Assembly (NCBI RefSeq): GCF_001570885.1
Contig: NZ_BCSN01000024.1
Span: forward strand, 1-40,474
Origin: Micrococcus lylae NBRC 15355
Lineage (GTDB): Bacteria > Actinomycetota > Actinomycetes > Actinomycetales > Micrococcaceae
Length of the DNA: 40,474 bases
Reading direction: 5' to 3'
A program made the position numbers and the translations under genes. The notes beneath the pieces are model-generated. The model searched no databases. It had not been told where the DNA came from and worked only from the letters and a program-made list of their open reading frames with translations. Positions 1-7,646 of the stretch are shown piece after piece; the first letter of the stretch is position 1, and every line of letters begins with the position of its first letter.

Positions 1-1
1 C

Positions 2-1033
2 CTCGCCCAGGTCGCCGAGACCTCGGACCCGGCCACCGTGCTCGAGGCCGTGCTGGAGCAGTCCGGCATGCTCGCCGCGCTGCGTGAGTCCGAGGACCTG
101 CAGGACGAGTCCCGCGCGGACAACCTCGGCGAGCTCGTGGCCGTGGTGCGCTCCTTCTCCGCCTCGAACCCGGAGGGCACCCTCTCCGACTTCCTCGAGC
201 AGGTCGCCCTCGTGGCGGACGCGGACCAGCTGCCGGCCGCGCCGGACGTGGAGGGCGAGGCGCTCGCCGAGCAGCAGGGTCAGGTCACCCTGATGACCCT
301 GCACACCGCCAAGGGCCTCGAGTTCCCGGTGGTGTTCCTGACCGGCATGGAGCACGGCGTCTTCCCCCATTCGCGCTCCATGACGGATGAGAAGGAGATG
401 GCCGAGGAGCGCCGCCTGGCCTATGTGGGCCTGACCCGCGCCCGCGAGCGCCTGCACGTGACCCGTGCCGAGGTCCGCTCGCTGTGGGGCCAGCACCAGT
501 ACAACCCTCCGAGCCAGTTCCTCGCCGAGATCCCCGAGGCCCTCATCGACTGGGAGCGTGAGGGCGCCGTCCGTCCCGGCGGCGCGCAGTTCGGCTCCAT
601 CACCTCGCTGGCAGGAGCCGGCACCTCCCGGTACGCCCAGCGCTTCGGCGGGTCCGGGGCCACCGGTTCCGGGCGCGGCTCGTCCGGCCGCGCCTCCTCG
701 TACGGATCCGGCGCCTACGGCTCCGGAACCCGGAGGAACGACGACGGCCCCGCGCCGCGTGTGCGGCAGCGCCTCACCCGCGGAGACGAGGCGAAGGACC
801 TCACGGTGCCGACGGGCGTCGTCCGCGGTGAGGCGCCGAGGCGCGTCAGCCCGCAGCGCGAGGTCGTGAAGCTGGCTCCCGGGGACCGGGTGCGGCACGC
901 GACGTTCGGCGAGGGGTCGGTCGTCGGCGTCTCCGGCGAGGGGGACAAGACGGTGGCCACCGTGACCTTCGCGGAGACCGGCGCGCAGAAGCGCCTGCTG
1001 CTCCGGTACGCGCCGCTGGAGAAGGTCGACTGA
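2..1033 (+). CDS. pcrA: ATP-dependent DNA helicase PcrA/UvrD, C-terminal part (5' end outside window)
   Basis: The reading frame is open from base 2 and ends at the TGA at 1031-1033, so only the last 343 or so residues of a superfamily 1A 3'-to-5' DNA helicase are present. The helicase 2A/2B region is visible: VTLMTLHTAKGLEFPVVFL (motif V region) and RRLAYVGLTRARERL (motif VI with the arginine finger). After a Gly/Ser/Arg-rich, probably disordered linker comes a compact C-terminal domain (GDRVRHATFGEGSVVGV...), the Tudor-like domain that in PcrA/UvrD homologues contacts RNA polymerase. The family unwinds DNA in nucleotide excision and transcription-coupled repair and removes RecA filaments. 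The neighbour sucC is co-oriented and about 190 bp away, probably a separate transcription unit. The family call is firm; pcrA rather than uvrD as the name is convention for Gram-positives. Confidence 0.93.
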   Translation, partial: LAQVAETSDPATVLEAVLEQSGMLAALRESEDLQDESRADNLGELVAVVRSFSASNPEGTLSDFLEQVALVADADQLPAAPDVEGEALAEQQGQVTLMTLHTAKGLEFPVVFLTGMEHGVFPHSRSMTDEKEMAEERRLAYVGLTRARERLHVTRAEVRSLWGQHQYNPPSQFLAEIPEALIDWEREGAVRPGGAQFGSITSLAGAGTSRYAQRFGGSGATGSGRGSSGRASSYGSGAYGSGTRRNDDGPAPRVRQRLTRGDEAKDLTVPTGVVRGEAPRRVSPQREVVKLAPGDRVRHATFGEGSVVGVSGEGDKTVATVTFAETGAQKRLLLRYAPLEKVD

Positions 1034-1085
1034 CCAGCGGCCGGGAGGCGGACCCTGGCCCGTGATGGCGGGGCAGGTTCTCGGT

Positions 1086-1150
1086 TAGAGTGGGTTCGGA
1101 ACGGTTGCCCGCCGGCCGTCGCCGCCCTCGTGCGGGACGGGGCCGGCGGG
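1086..1150 (+). promoter_or_regulatory. Candidate sucCD -10 element and leader hairpin
   Basis: TAGAGT at 1086-1091 fits the actinobacterial TANNNT -10 pattern, but I see no good -35 near 1063-1068. Downstream an inverted repeat has arms cccgccggcc (1108-1117) and ggccggcggg (1141-1150), a perfect 10-bp stem that would fold in the sucC leader. It could be a leader structure of sucC mRNA or a terminator for pcrA read-through; no T tract follows. A plausible ribosome site (GAAGGA, 1208-1213) precedes the GTG start of sucC. Confidence 0.35.
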
Positions 1151-1223
1151 GTACGTTCGCCCGGGCGGGCACGCCTGTGCCGCGCCGGGCCCACTGTCTT
1201 CGACGTAGAAGGACTCCGTAACC

Positions 1224-2393
1224 GTGGACCTGTACGAGTACCAGGCGCGCGATCTGTTCGAGAAGCACGGTGTCCCCGTGCTCGCCGGCATCGTGGCGCA
1301 GACCCCGGAAGAGGCCAAGGCGGCCGCTGAGAAGATCGGCGGCGTGACCGTCGTCAAGGCGCAGGTGAAGGTCGGTGGCCGCGGCAAGGCCGGCGGCGTG
1401 AAGGTCGCCAAGACCGCCGACGAGGCCTACGAGCACGCCAAGGCCATCCTGGGCATGGACATCAAGGGCCACACCGTCCACCAGGTCATGATCGCCCAGG
1501 GCGCCGACATCGCCGAGGAGTACTACTTCTCCGTGCTGCTGGACCGTGCCAACCGCACCTACCTGGCCATGTGCTCGGTCGAGGGCGGCATGGAGATCGA
1601 GCAGCTGGCGGAGGAGCGCCCCGAGGCCCTCGCCAAGGTGCCCGTCTCCGCCCTGACCGGCATCGACGCCGAGACCGCGCAGAAGATCGTGGACGAGGCC
1701 GGCTTCCCGGAGGAGCTGAAGTCCGAGGTCGCCGCCGTCATCCAGAAGCTGTGGGGCGTGTTCGACAAGGAGGACGCCACCCTCGTCGAGGTGAACCCGC
1801 TGGTCAAGACCGGCGACGGCAAGATCCTCGCCCTGGACGGCAAGGTGTCCCTGGACGACAACGCCGGCTTCCGCCAGGAGGGCCACGCCGCCCTCGTGGA
1901 CGAGCGCACCGAGGACCCGCTCGAGGCCAAGGCCAAGGAGAACGACCTCAACTACGTGAAGCTCGACGGCCAGGTCGGCGTGATCGGCAACGGCGCGGGC
2001 CTCGTGATGTCCACCCTGGACGTCGTCGCCTACGCCGGGGAGAACCACGGCGGCGTGAAGCCGGCCAACTTCCTGGACATCGGTGGCGGCGCGAACGCCG
2101 AGGTCATGGCCAACGGCCTCGACGTCATCCTCGGTGACGAGCAGGTCAAGTCCGTGTTCGTGAACGTCTTCGGCGGCATCACCTCCTGCGACGCCGTCGC
2201 CAACGGCATCGTGAAGGCCCTGGAGATCCTGGGCGACACCGCCACCAAGCCGCTGGTCGTGCGCCTGGACGGCAACAACGTGGAGGAGGGCCGCCGCATC
2301 CTCGATGAGGCGAACCACCCGCTCGTGACCCTGGCCGCCACCATGGACGAGGGCGCCGACAAGGCCGCCGAGCTCGCCCACGCCGCCAACTGA
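1224..2393 (+). CDS. sucC: Succinyl-CoA synthetase (ADP-forming), beta subunit
   Basis: This 389-residue protein is the beta subunit of succinyl-CoA synthetase, which makes succinate and ATP (or GTP) from succinyl-CoA in the cytosolic TCA cycle. The N-terminus [19 protein letters not shown] is the hallmark start of SucC, followed by the ATP-grasp fold ([16 protein letters not shown] near residues 47-62, EVNPLVKT near 190). The C-terminal CoA-ligase half has [18 protein letters not shown] and [16 protein letters not shown]. Length agrees with the family (about 385-400). The start is GTG at 1224, with GAAGGA about 10 nt upstream, and the protein begins exactly where homologues do. It is followed after 30 bp by sucD in the same direction, so the two form an operon. 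Confidence 0.98.
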   Translation: MDLYEYQARDLFEKHGVPVLAGIVAQTPEEAKAAAEKIGGVTVVKAQVKVGGRGKAGGVKVAKTADEAYEHAKAILGMDIKGHTVHQVMIAQGADIAEEYYFSVLLDRANRTYLAMCSVEGGMEIEQLAEERPEALAKVPVSALTGIDAETAQKIVDEAGFPEELKSEVAAVIQKLWGVFDKEDATLVEVNPLVKTGDGKILALDGKVSLDDNAGFRQEGHAALVDERTEDPLEAKAKENDLNYVKLDGQVGVIGNGAGLVMSTLDVVAYAGENHGGVKPANFLDIGGGANAEVMANGLDVILGDEQVKSVFVNVFGGITSCDAVANGIVKALEILGDTATKPLVVRLDGNNVEEGRRILDEANHPLVTLAATMDEGADKAAELAHAAN

Positions 2394-2423
2394 GCTTCTC
2401 GGAAAGACTGAGGTAAGACTGAC

Positions 2424-3344
2424 ATGTCCATCTACCTGAACAAGGACTCCAAGGTCATCGTCCAGGGCATCACCGGCGGTGAGGGCACCAAGCACACCCG
2501 CCTGATGCTCAAGGCCGGCACCAACATCGTGGGCGGCGTGAACGCCCGCAAGGCCGGCACCACCGTGTCCCACGAGGACAAGGACGGCAACGCCGTCGAG
2601 CTCCCGGTCTTCGGCTCCGTCAAGGAGGCCATGGAGAAGACCGGCGCCGACGTGTCCGTGGCCTTCGTGCCGCCGGCCTTCGCCAAGGACGCCGCCATCG
2701 AGGCCATCGAGGCCGAGATCCCGCTGCTGGTGGTCATCACCGAGGGCATCCCGGTGCAGGACTCCGCCGAGTTCTTCGCCCTGTCCCAGTCCAAGACCGG
2801 TGAGGACGGCAAGCCGAAGACCCGCATCATCGGCCCGAACTGCCCCGGCATCATCACCCCGGGCGAGGCCCTGGCCGGCATCACCCCGGCCACCATCACC
2901 GGCTCCGGCCCGATCGGTCTGGTGTCCAAGTCCGGGACCCTGACCTACCAGATGATGTTCGAGCTGAACGACTTCGGCTTCTCCACCGCCATCGGCATCG
3001 GCGGCGACCCGGTCATCGGCACCACCCATATCGACGCCCTCGAGGCGTTCGAGGCCGACCCGGACACCAAGGCCATCGTGATGATCGGCGAGATCGGCGG
3101 CGACGCCGAGGAACGTGCCGCCGAGTTCATCAAGGCCAACGTGACCAAGCCGGTGGTCGGCTACGTCGCCGGCTTCACCGCCCCGGAGGGCAAGACCATG
3201 GGCCACGCCGGCGCCATCGTCTCCGGTTCCTCGGGCACCGCCCAGGCCAAGAAGGAGGCTCTGGAGGCCGCGGGCGTGAAGGTCGGCAAGACCCCGTCCG
3301 AGACCGCCGAGCTCATGCGTGAGATCATGAAGGGCCTGGCCTGA
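2424..3344 (+). CDS. sucD: Succinyl-CoA synthetase, alpha subunit
   Basis: This 306-residue protein is the CoA-binding, phosphohistidine-carrying subunit that pairs with SucC. The N-terminal Rossmann CoA-binding domain begins [21 protein letters not shown], and [15 protein letters not shown] is the conserved ligase motif. The catalytic histidine that is transiently phosphorylated is H261 in [10 protein letters not shown]. Length is slightly above E. coli SucD (about 289). GAGGTAA about 10 nt upstream supports the ATG at 2424, 30 bp after sucC. A strong hairpin follows at 3391-3422, closing the sucCD transcript. Confidence 0.98.
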   Translation: MSIYLNKDSKVIVQGITGGEGTKHTRLMLKAGTNIVGGVNARKAGTTVSHEDKDGNAVELPVFGSVKEAMEKTGADVSVAFVPPAFAKDAAIEAIEAEIPLLVVITEGIPVQDSAEFFALSQSKTGEDGKPKTRIIGPNCPGIITPGEALAGITPATITGSGPIGLVSKSGTLTYQMMFELNDFGFSTAIGIGGDPVIGTTHIDALEAFEADPDTKAIVMIGEIGGDAEERAAEFIKANVTKPVVGYVAGFTAPEGKTMGHAGAIVSGSSGTAQAKKEALEAAGVKVGKTPSETAELMREIMKGLA

Positions 3345-3390
3345 CCCAGACCCTCGGCCGCCGGGCCTGACGGCGCGGCGAGTCAGCGAA

Positions 3391-3422
3391 CGGCCCCCTC
3401 ACCCGTCAGGGTGAGGGGGCCG
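3391..3422. terminator. Bidirectional hairpin terminator between sucD and the response regulator gene
   Basis: Arms cggccccctcaccc (3391-3404) and gggtgagggggccg (3409-3422) form a perfect 14-bp stem with a 4-nt loop. It lies between convergent genes, 46 bp after the sucD stop and 41 bp beyond the stop of the minus-strand regulator, so it can end both transcripts. No long T tract follows on either strand, as is common in this phylum. Confidence 0.85.
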
Positions 3423-3463
3423 TCGTCGTGGTGTGGTCCTGTGCGGTGGCGGCAGAGGCGGAG

Positions 3464-4072
3464 TCAGAGCCACTCGCGGCGGCGGGCGAACCGCGCCGCG
3501 TCATGGCGAGTGGAGGCCTGGGTCTTCTGCATGGCGCTGGAGAGGTAGTTGCGGACCGTGCCCTCCGCGAGGTGCAGCTGTTGGGCGATCCTGGCCACGG
3601 AGTACCCCTCGCTCGTGGCGCGCAGGGCGTCGAGCTCCCGGTCGGTGAGGGGACAGTCGTCCGAGATCGCCCGGGCCGTGGTGTCCGGATCGATCCATCG
3701 CTGCCCGCTGTGCACCTTGCGGATCGCGTCGGCGATCTCCTCCGGCTCCGCCGACTTGGTGACGAACCCGGCGACCCCGGCCTTCAGGGCCCGTCGGAGC
3801 ACCCCGGGACGGGCGTGGCGGGTGAGCATCACCACCGGGAGATCGGGGTGGGTCTGGCGGAGCGCCTCGACGGCGGCGATGCCGTCCAGCCCGGGCATCT
3901 CCATGTCCGTCACCAGCATGTCGGGATCGATGCGGCGCACCGCCTCGACCGCCTCATCGCCGTCGGCTGCCACCTCCTCGACGCGGATGCCGCCCTCCAT
4001 CTCCAGCAGAGTGGCCAGTGCTGTGCGCAGGAGCTTCTCGTCGTCCGCCAGAACGATCCTGATCTCGTTCAC
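3464..4072 (-). CDS. NarL/LuxR-family DNA-binding response regulator
   Basis: This 202-residue regulator has an N-terminal receiver domain (NEIRIVLADDEKLLRTAL; acidic pocket D10/D11, phospho-acceptor D56 in VTDMEMPGLDG, lysine in VTKSAEP near 106) and a C-terminal LuxR-type helix-turn-helix (LTDRELDALRATSEGYSVARI...LAEGTVRNYLSS). It is the partner of the kinase encoded just upstream. I prefer the GTG at 4072 over the in-frame ATG at 4099. The GTG sits behind a GGAGGAGG ribosome site and overlaps the kinase stop as GTGA (4069-4072), implying translational coupling, and the protein then starts like its homologues. The likely targets are the divergent ABC transporter genes and its own operon, by analogy with DesKR, LnrJK and YvfTU systems. 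Confidence 0.93.
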   Translation of the reverse strand: MNEIRIVLADDEKLLRTALATLLEMEGGIRVEEVAADGDEAVEAVRRIDPDMLVTDMEMPGLDGIAAVEALRQTHPDLPVVMLTRHARPGVLRRALKAGVAGFVTKSAEPEEIADAIRKVHSGQRWIDPDTTARAISDDCPLTDRELDALRATSEGYSVARIAQQLHLAEGTVRNYLSSAMQKTQASTRHDAARFARRREWL

Positions 4073-5178
4073 GTCGCCTCCTCCTCGTCCGCGTCCCATC
4101 GTGCCTCGAGGGTGAACCGTTCGTCGTCACAGGAGACGTCCAGGCGGCCTCCGACTCCCGCGAGGCGGGACCGGAGGTTGGCCAGCCCTCCCGTGTGGTC
4201 CTCGGCGGGGACACCGATCACACCGTCATTGGAGATCACCACGTGCCCGGGGGCGAGGCTGATCTCGACCCGACGGGCGTCGGAGTGACGCAGGATGTTG
4301 GTGGTCGCTTCCCGGATCACGACGCCGGCCACGTGCTCGAACTCTTTGCGTCGCGGGCCGCCGGCGTCGTCGGCGGTGACGGTGATGCCTGCAGCTTTGA
4401 GCAGCGCGACGGAGTTCGCGAGCTCACCGCGCAGGGTCAAGTCGTGCCCGTCCTGTGCCAGCGCCTTGGTCTCGGCCATGGTCCGGCGCAGGGTCTGCTG
4501 GGCCTCGTCGAGTTCCCGCCGGGCCGCGTCGGGGTCCGTGGACAGCAGCCGCTGGGCGACGGCGATCTTGAGCTTCACCACGTGCAGCGCATGGCCTTGG
4601 ATGTCATGGAGGTCCTGGGAGAAGCGCAGCCGCTCGGCATCGACAGAGGCCGCCCGCTCCTGCTCCGCACGCTCGTCCTGCAGGCGCATGAGATCGAAGG
4701 AGGCCCGGGAGTCGGGGATGGTCACGCACGCGACGCCCGTCAGCAGGACGCCCATGCCGAGATAGACCCACAGGGCCTGGGGGTCGGTGACGACCACGAG
4801 AGCGCCGGCTGCTGCCCCGACGGTGAGCACCAGCAGGGTCACGACGGCCCTGGCCTGTCGGCTCCACATGACCTCGAGCGCACCGGGGAGGGCGAAGGCC
4901 AGTGCGCCGAGGGGAGTCAGCTCCCAGAGGGCGCCGAGAGCCCAGGTGAGGGTGCCCAGCGCGAGCACCGCCCAGCGAATCGGGGCGGCGACCTGCCGGT
5001 GCCACTGGGACAGCAGCCAGAGGCCGGCGATGAGGCCGGGTGCCAGCACGAGAGGAGGCCACGGCTCCACGGCCGACGTCAGGAGGGTGACGATGGCAGC
5101 GACGCCGAAGACTGCGAGCAGGACGAAGCTCGTCCTGCTGCGCAGTCTTCGCGTCTCCGATGTGTGCTCGGAGGTCAT
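4069..5178 (-). CDS. Membrane sensor histidine kinase (DesK/LnrJ type, HisKA_3)
   Basis: This 369-residue protein has about six hydrophobic segments in its first 155 residues (roughly 18-36, 41-58, 69-86, 88-104, 111-130, 137-154), almost no extracytoplasmic domain, a short coiled coil (about 162-185), then the HisKA_3 dimerisation helix with the phospho-acceptor H191 in the DLHDIQGHALH motif. A divergent HATPase domain follows, with N-box REATTNILRHSDA and G-box GGLANLRSRLAGVGG. Kinases with this intramembrane layout usually sense membrane state or membrane-active compounds and sit beside ABC transporters. The ATG at 5178 (AGGAG, 5-nt spacing) is preferred over the GTG at 5184, which would overlap that ribosome site. 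It lies 39 bp after the small membrane protein gene and overlaps the regulator gene by 4 bp. Confidence 0.93.
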   Translation of the reverse strand: MTSEHTSETRRLRSRTSFVLLAVFGVAAIVTLLTSAVEPWPPLVLAPGLIAGLWLLSQWHRQVAAPIRWAVLALGTLTWALGALWELTPLGALAFALPGALEVMWSRQARAVVTLLVLTVGAAAGALVVVTDPQALWVYLGMGVLLTGVACVTIPDSRASFDLMRLQDERAEQERAASVDAERLRFSQDLHDIQGHALHVVKLKIAVAQRLLSTDPDAARRELDEAQQTLRRTMAETKALAQDGHDLTLRGELANSVALLKAAGITVTADDAGGPRRKEFEHVAGVVIREATTNILRHSDARRVEISLAPGHVVISNDGVIGVPAEDHTGGLANLRSRLAGVGGRLDVSCDDERFTLEARWDADEEEAT

Positions 5179-5217
5179 CGGCACTCCTGTTCAGTCAGTG
5201 CGTGGATCGGGTGCTCC

Positions 5218-5466
5218 TCAGGTGGCCGCCTGCCCCTGTCGCTCGACGGCCTTGTTGCTGGCCGAGAACGCCACAGCGGTCGCGACGACGGAGACGACCA
5301 TGCCGACGATCAGCCAGGTGGCGTCGGCGGTGCCCCGTGCCGGGATCCAGGAAGTGATCTCAGAGGGCAGGATCTCAGGGATGGGCAGGTAGTGCAGCGT
5401 CAACATGATGCCGAATGCGGTGGCACAGAGGAGCAGGATGAATGCGATGGTCCGGATGGTCTTCAT
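5218..5466 (-). CDS. Small two-helix membrane protein, first gene of the sensor operon
   Basis: This 82-residue protein has two predicted membrane helices (about 6-26, MKTIRTIAFILLLCATAFG onward, and about 50-70, TWLIVGMVVSVVATAVAFS) joined by a Pro/Ser-containing loop (PIPEILPSEITSWIPARG), and a short charged tail. I do not recognise a family. GGGAGG five bases before the ATG at 5466 supports translation, and the stop lies 39 bp before the kinase start, so it is probably the first gene of a three-gene operon. Its position suggests an accessory to the kinase or the ABC transporter, for instance a ligand sensor or connector; that is inference only. Confidence 0.75.
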   Translation of the reverse strand: MKTIRTIAFILLLCATAFGIMLTLHYLPIPEILPSEITSWIPARGTADATWLIVGMVVSVVATAVAFSASNKAVERQGQAAT

Positions 5467-5589
5467 GGGAGCCTCCCGTGTCCAGGTCGATGGCTTGTAC
5501 TCTTCTTCTCTCCGGTGGCCCCGATCCGCCGGGGGTGCCGCGGGACCGGAACGACATCCACCCTTCCGTCAGCGGTCCACCCTGCACCA

Positions 5590-5669
5590 GTGACGCAGCG
5601 TCACGCTTGCGCACCAACTCTGTCATGCCGCGCAGTGACGTGACCTCACTGCCGGGCAGGCAGTGCCCG
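5590..5669. promoter_or_regulatory. Cluster of three inverted repeats in the divergent sensor/ABC intergenic region
   Basis: Three perfect inverted repeats lie between the small membrane protein gene (minus) and the ABC ATPase gene (plus). The first is gtgacgc-a-gcgtcac (5590-5604), the second gcagtga-N7-tcactgc (5632-5652), and the third cgggca-N5-tgcccg (5653-5669). The first two share the half-site GTGACG or close variants (GTGA near 5590 and 5635). NarL/LuxR-type regulators bind such dyads as dimers, so these are the best candidate operators for the response regulator. The third abuts the ABC gene start and could instead act on its translation. Confidence 0.5.
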
Positions 5670-5686
5670 TTGGTTGTGTGAGGGTC

Positions 5687-6616
5687 ATGCAGAACACCAC
5701 GCTTCGAACCACACCCGCCGCCCCCACTGCCGACGGCGTCCGTTCAGAGACGGTCGTCGAGATGAAGGACCTTCGCATCGACTACGGAGACTTCACCGCC
5801 GTCGACGGGGTCGACCTGGAGATCCGGCGCGGCGAGTTCCTTGGTCTGCTCGGCACCAACGGCGCCGGCAAGACCACGACCATCGAGGTGATGGAGGGAC
5901 ACCGGGCCCCGACCGCCGGCTCCGTCCGTTTCTTCGGGCAGGACCCGAGCAACCGGTCCCTCCGCAGCAGAGTGGGAATCATGCTCCAGGAGAGCGGATT
6001 CGCCCCGGATCTGACCGTGCGCGAGACCCTCGCGCTGATCGGTCGTCTGACCCGGCGGGACGACGACGTCGACCGTGTCCTGGACCTCGTGGACCTCCGC
6101 CGGCGTCGGGACACCCGGACCGGGCAGCTCTCCGGCGGTGAGAAGCGCCGCCTCGACTTCGCCACGGCGATCTTCGGCTCACCGGAGCTGATCTTCCTCG
6201 ACGAGCCCACCACGGGGTTGGACATCGAGGCACGCGACGCCCTCTGGCACGTCGTAGACCGGCTGCGTGACGAGGGCGCGACGATCCTGCTCACCACGCA
6301 CTACCTCGAGGAGGCCCAGGAGAGGGCTGACCGCATCGCGCTCATGCACAGCGGCCGCATCCATCGGCAGGGGACGGTCGCCGAGCTCACCTCGGCCTCC
6401 CCCTCGACCATCAGCTTCCGGCTGAGCCGTGAGCTCACCGTCCCGTTCGAGGACGCGACGATCGCGCCCGGCGGCGGGGTCACCATCCCCACCACGAACC
6501 TCCAGGAAGATCTGTACCGCCTCCTGGTGTGGTCCCGCTCCCGCGATGTGGAGCTCGAGGGCCTGAACGTCGGAGCCAAGGGACTCGAATCCCTCTTCCG
6601 CGCCCTGAACGCCTGA
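5687..6616 (+). CDS. ABC transporter ATP-binding protein (drug/lipid efflux type)
   Basis: This is a single-domain ABC ATPase of about 309 residues. Walker A is LLGTNGAGKTTTIE (near residues 53-65), the signature is LSGGEKRRLDFA (near 147), Walker B is LIFLDEPTTGLD, and the switch histidine is in LLTTHYLEEA. About 25 residues precede the usual ABC start (VVEMKDLRIDYG), and a C-terminal extension follows the nucleotide-binding domain, as in DrrA/LnrL/YvfR-type exporters. It pairs with the permease gene 46 bp downstream. The start is uncertain: the ATG at 5687 has AGGG only 2 nt away, the GTG at 5663 gives 8 more residues, and the ATG at 5762 would remove the extension. With the divergent kinase and regulator it forms a sensing and efflux unit, possibly against membrane-active antibiotics. 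Confidence 0.92.
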   Translation: MQNTTLRTTPAAPTADGVRSETVVEMKDLRIDYGDFTAVDGVDLEIRRGEFLGLLGTNGAGKTTTIEVMEGHRAPTAGSVRFFGQDPSNRSLRSRVGIMLQESGFAPDLTVRETLALIGRLTRRDDDVDRVLDLVDLRRRRDTRTGQLSGGEKRRLDFATAIFGSPELIFLDEPTTGLDIEARDALWHVVDRLRDEGATILLTTHYLEEAQERADRIALMHSGRIHRQGTVAELTSASPSTISFRLSRELTVPFEDATIAPGGGVTIPTTNLQEDLYRLLVWSRSRDVELEGLNVGAKGLESLFRALNA

Positions 6617-6662
6617 TCTCACGTCCTCACGACCGACTCGACCACCACAAGAGGAGCCCGCA

Positions 6663-7370
6663 ATGTTCGCCATCGCCCGCAGCGAGATGACACAGCTCGT
6701 CCGCAACCGCCTTGTCGCCGCCTCGTCGTTGTTCATCCCCCTCGCCTTCAGCGCGGTCCTGATCTTCAACCGCGAGAACTTCGGGGGTACCCCGGTGACG
6801 GCAGCTCTGATCCTGGTCACCGTGACCGCCATGGGCACTTACATCACGGCGACCACCACTCTGGCCTCCCGTCGCCAGAACCTGTTCCTGAAGCGTCTGA
6901 GGTCCACCGCGGCGAAAGACGCCTCCATCCTGAGCGGTCTCGTGCTGCCGGTCGCACTCGTGAATGTGATCCAGGCCGGCGTCATCGTCGCGGTTCTGTC
7001 TGCCGTGGGCACCCCTCCGGTGGGGGTCGCGGCCGTCGTGGCCGCCGTCGTCGTCCTGGAGTTGATGTTCGTGGGCGCAGCCATCGCGACGGCGGGTCTC
7101 ACCAACTCCCCGGACCGCGCGCAGGTGACCACGCTGCCCCTGTTCGTGGTCGTCCTCGGCGCGGCCATGTGGGTCGGTCTGACGGGCACGGAGGAGCTCA
7201 CCGCGGTCAAGCGCCTGCTCCCCGGCGGTGCCGTGACCGAGCTCATCATCGAGGGATGGAGCGGCATGGCCCTGCATGAGACCGTCAGCCTGCTGCTGCC
7301 GAGCCTGGCCTTCGTCGTTGCGGCCTTCGCCGCGGCGAAGAGCACGTTCCGGTGGGAGCCGCGGTCATGA
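6663..7370 (+). CDS. ABC-2 family transporter permease
   Basis: This 235-residue integral membrane protein has about six hydrophobic helices (near 21-36, 45-66, 91-115, 122-145, 153-172 and 210-226) and a short cytoplasmic N-terminus (MFAIARSEMTQLVRNRL) typical of ABC-2 permeases. The loop SRRQNLFLKRLRST is the conserved basic segment that contacts the ATPase. AGAGGAG about 7 nt upstream supports the ATG. The gene follows the ATPase by 46 bp in the same direction, so the two presumably form a homodimeric or tetrameric exporter. The substrate cannot be read from sequence. No clear hairpin terminator follows; the next 270 bp carry repeats. Confidence 0.9.
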   Translation: MFAIARSEMTQLVRNRLVAASSLFIPLAFSAVLIFNRENFGGTPVTAALILVTVTAMGTYITATTTLASRRQNLFLKRLRSTAAKDASILSGLVLPVALVNVIQAGVIVAVLSAVGTPPVGVAAVVAAVVVLELMFVGAAIATAGLTNSPDRAQVTTLPLFVVVLGAAMWVGLTGTEELTAVKRLLPGGAVTELIIEGWSGMALHETVSLLLPSLAFVVAAFAAAKSTFRWEPRS

Positions 7371-7464
7371 GGCCCGCACGGCCGCCTTCCGCTCCCGGAA
7401 TCCTCTCGACTCAGCGGCCCGCTCCTCGAGCATGTCCGGTGCGCGGCCAGGGCTGAAGCCGGCT

Positions 7465-7526
7465 GCGAAGCGCAGAGTGAGGGCAGGACACGGTGCGAAG
7501 CGCGCAGAGTGAGGGCAAGACACGGT
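7465..7526 (+). repeat. Two-copy imperfect tandem repeat (about 30-32 bp)
   Basis: Copy A (7465-7494) and copy B (7495-7526) both read gcgaagcg...cagagtgagggca[g/a]gacacggt; B carries an extra CG after the first eight bases and one G-to-A change. The pair lies in the gap between the convergent permease and VIT genes, just before a second, different tandem repeat. The 94 bp from 7371 to 7464 show nothing else I can name. Confidence 0.85.
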
Positions 7527-7554
7527 GTTGAGATTGAAAAACGTGACCGTGTCG

Positions 7555-7617
7555 TATCCCCAAAGCGCGGGGTCTTATCCCCAAAGCGCGGGGTCTTATC
7601 CCCAAAACGCCAGGGCC
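7555..7617 (+). repeat. 21-bp tandem repeat, three copies, convergent intergenic region
   Basis: Units at 7555-7575, 7576-7596 and 7597-7617 begin tatccccaaa; the first two are identical (tatccccaaagcgcggggtct) apart from context and the third has diverged (acgccagggcc). Each of the first two contains CCCC-N7-GGGG and can fold as a small hairpin. The array lies 30 bp beyond the stop codon of the minus-strand VIT gene and could act as its terminator. A related string, gcgttttcggg, appears at the window end. Confidence 0.85.
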
Positions 7618-7646
7618 TCAGGCCCAAGAGCCAGGAGGGCGGGTGC

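Noticed and set aside
846-3206. Long minus-strand open frame (786 codons) antisense to sucCD
   Set aside because: It mirrors the codon structure of two certain genes in GC-rich DNA, is Gly/Val/His/Leu-rich without any domain, and has no ribosome site.
3428-4288. Plus-strand frames opposite the response regulator and kinase genes
   Set aside because: Antisense to two genes with complete domains; no ribosome site.
7555-7617. Possible DnaA-box cluster (TTATCCCCA resembles TTATCCACA)
   Set aside because: The match misses one conserved base, copies are just the tandem repeat, and there is no dnaA, dnaN or AT-rich unwinding region nearby.
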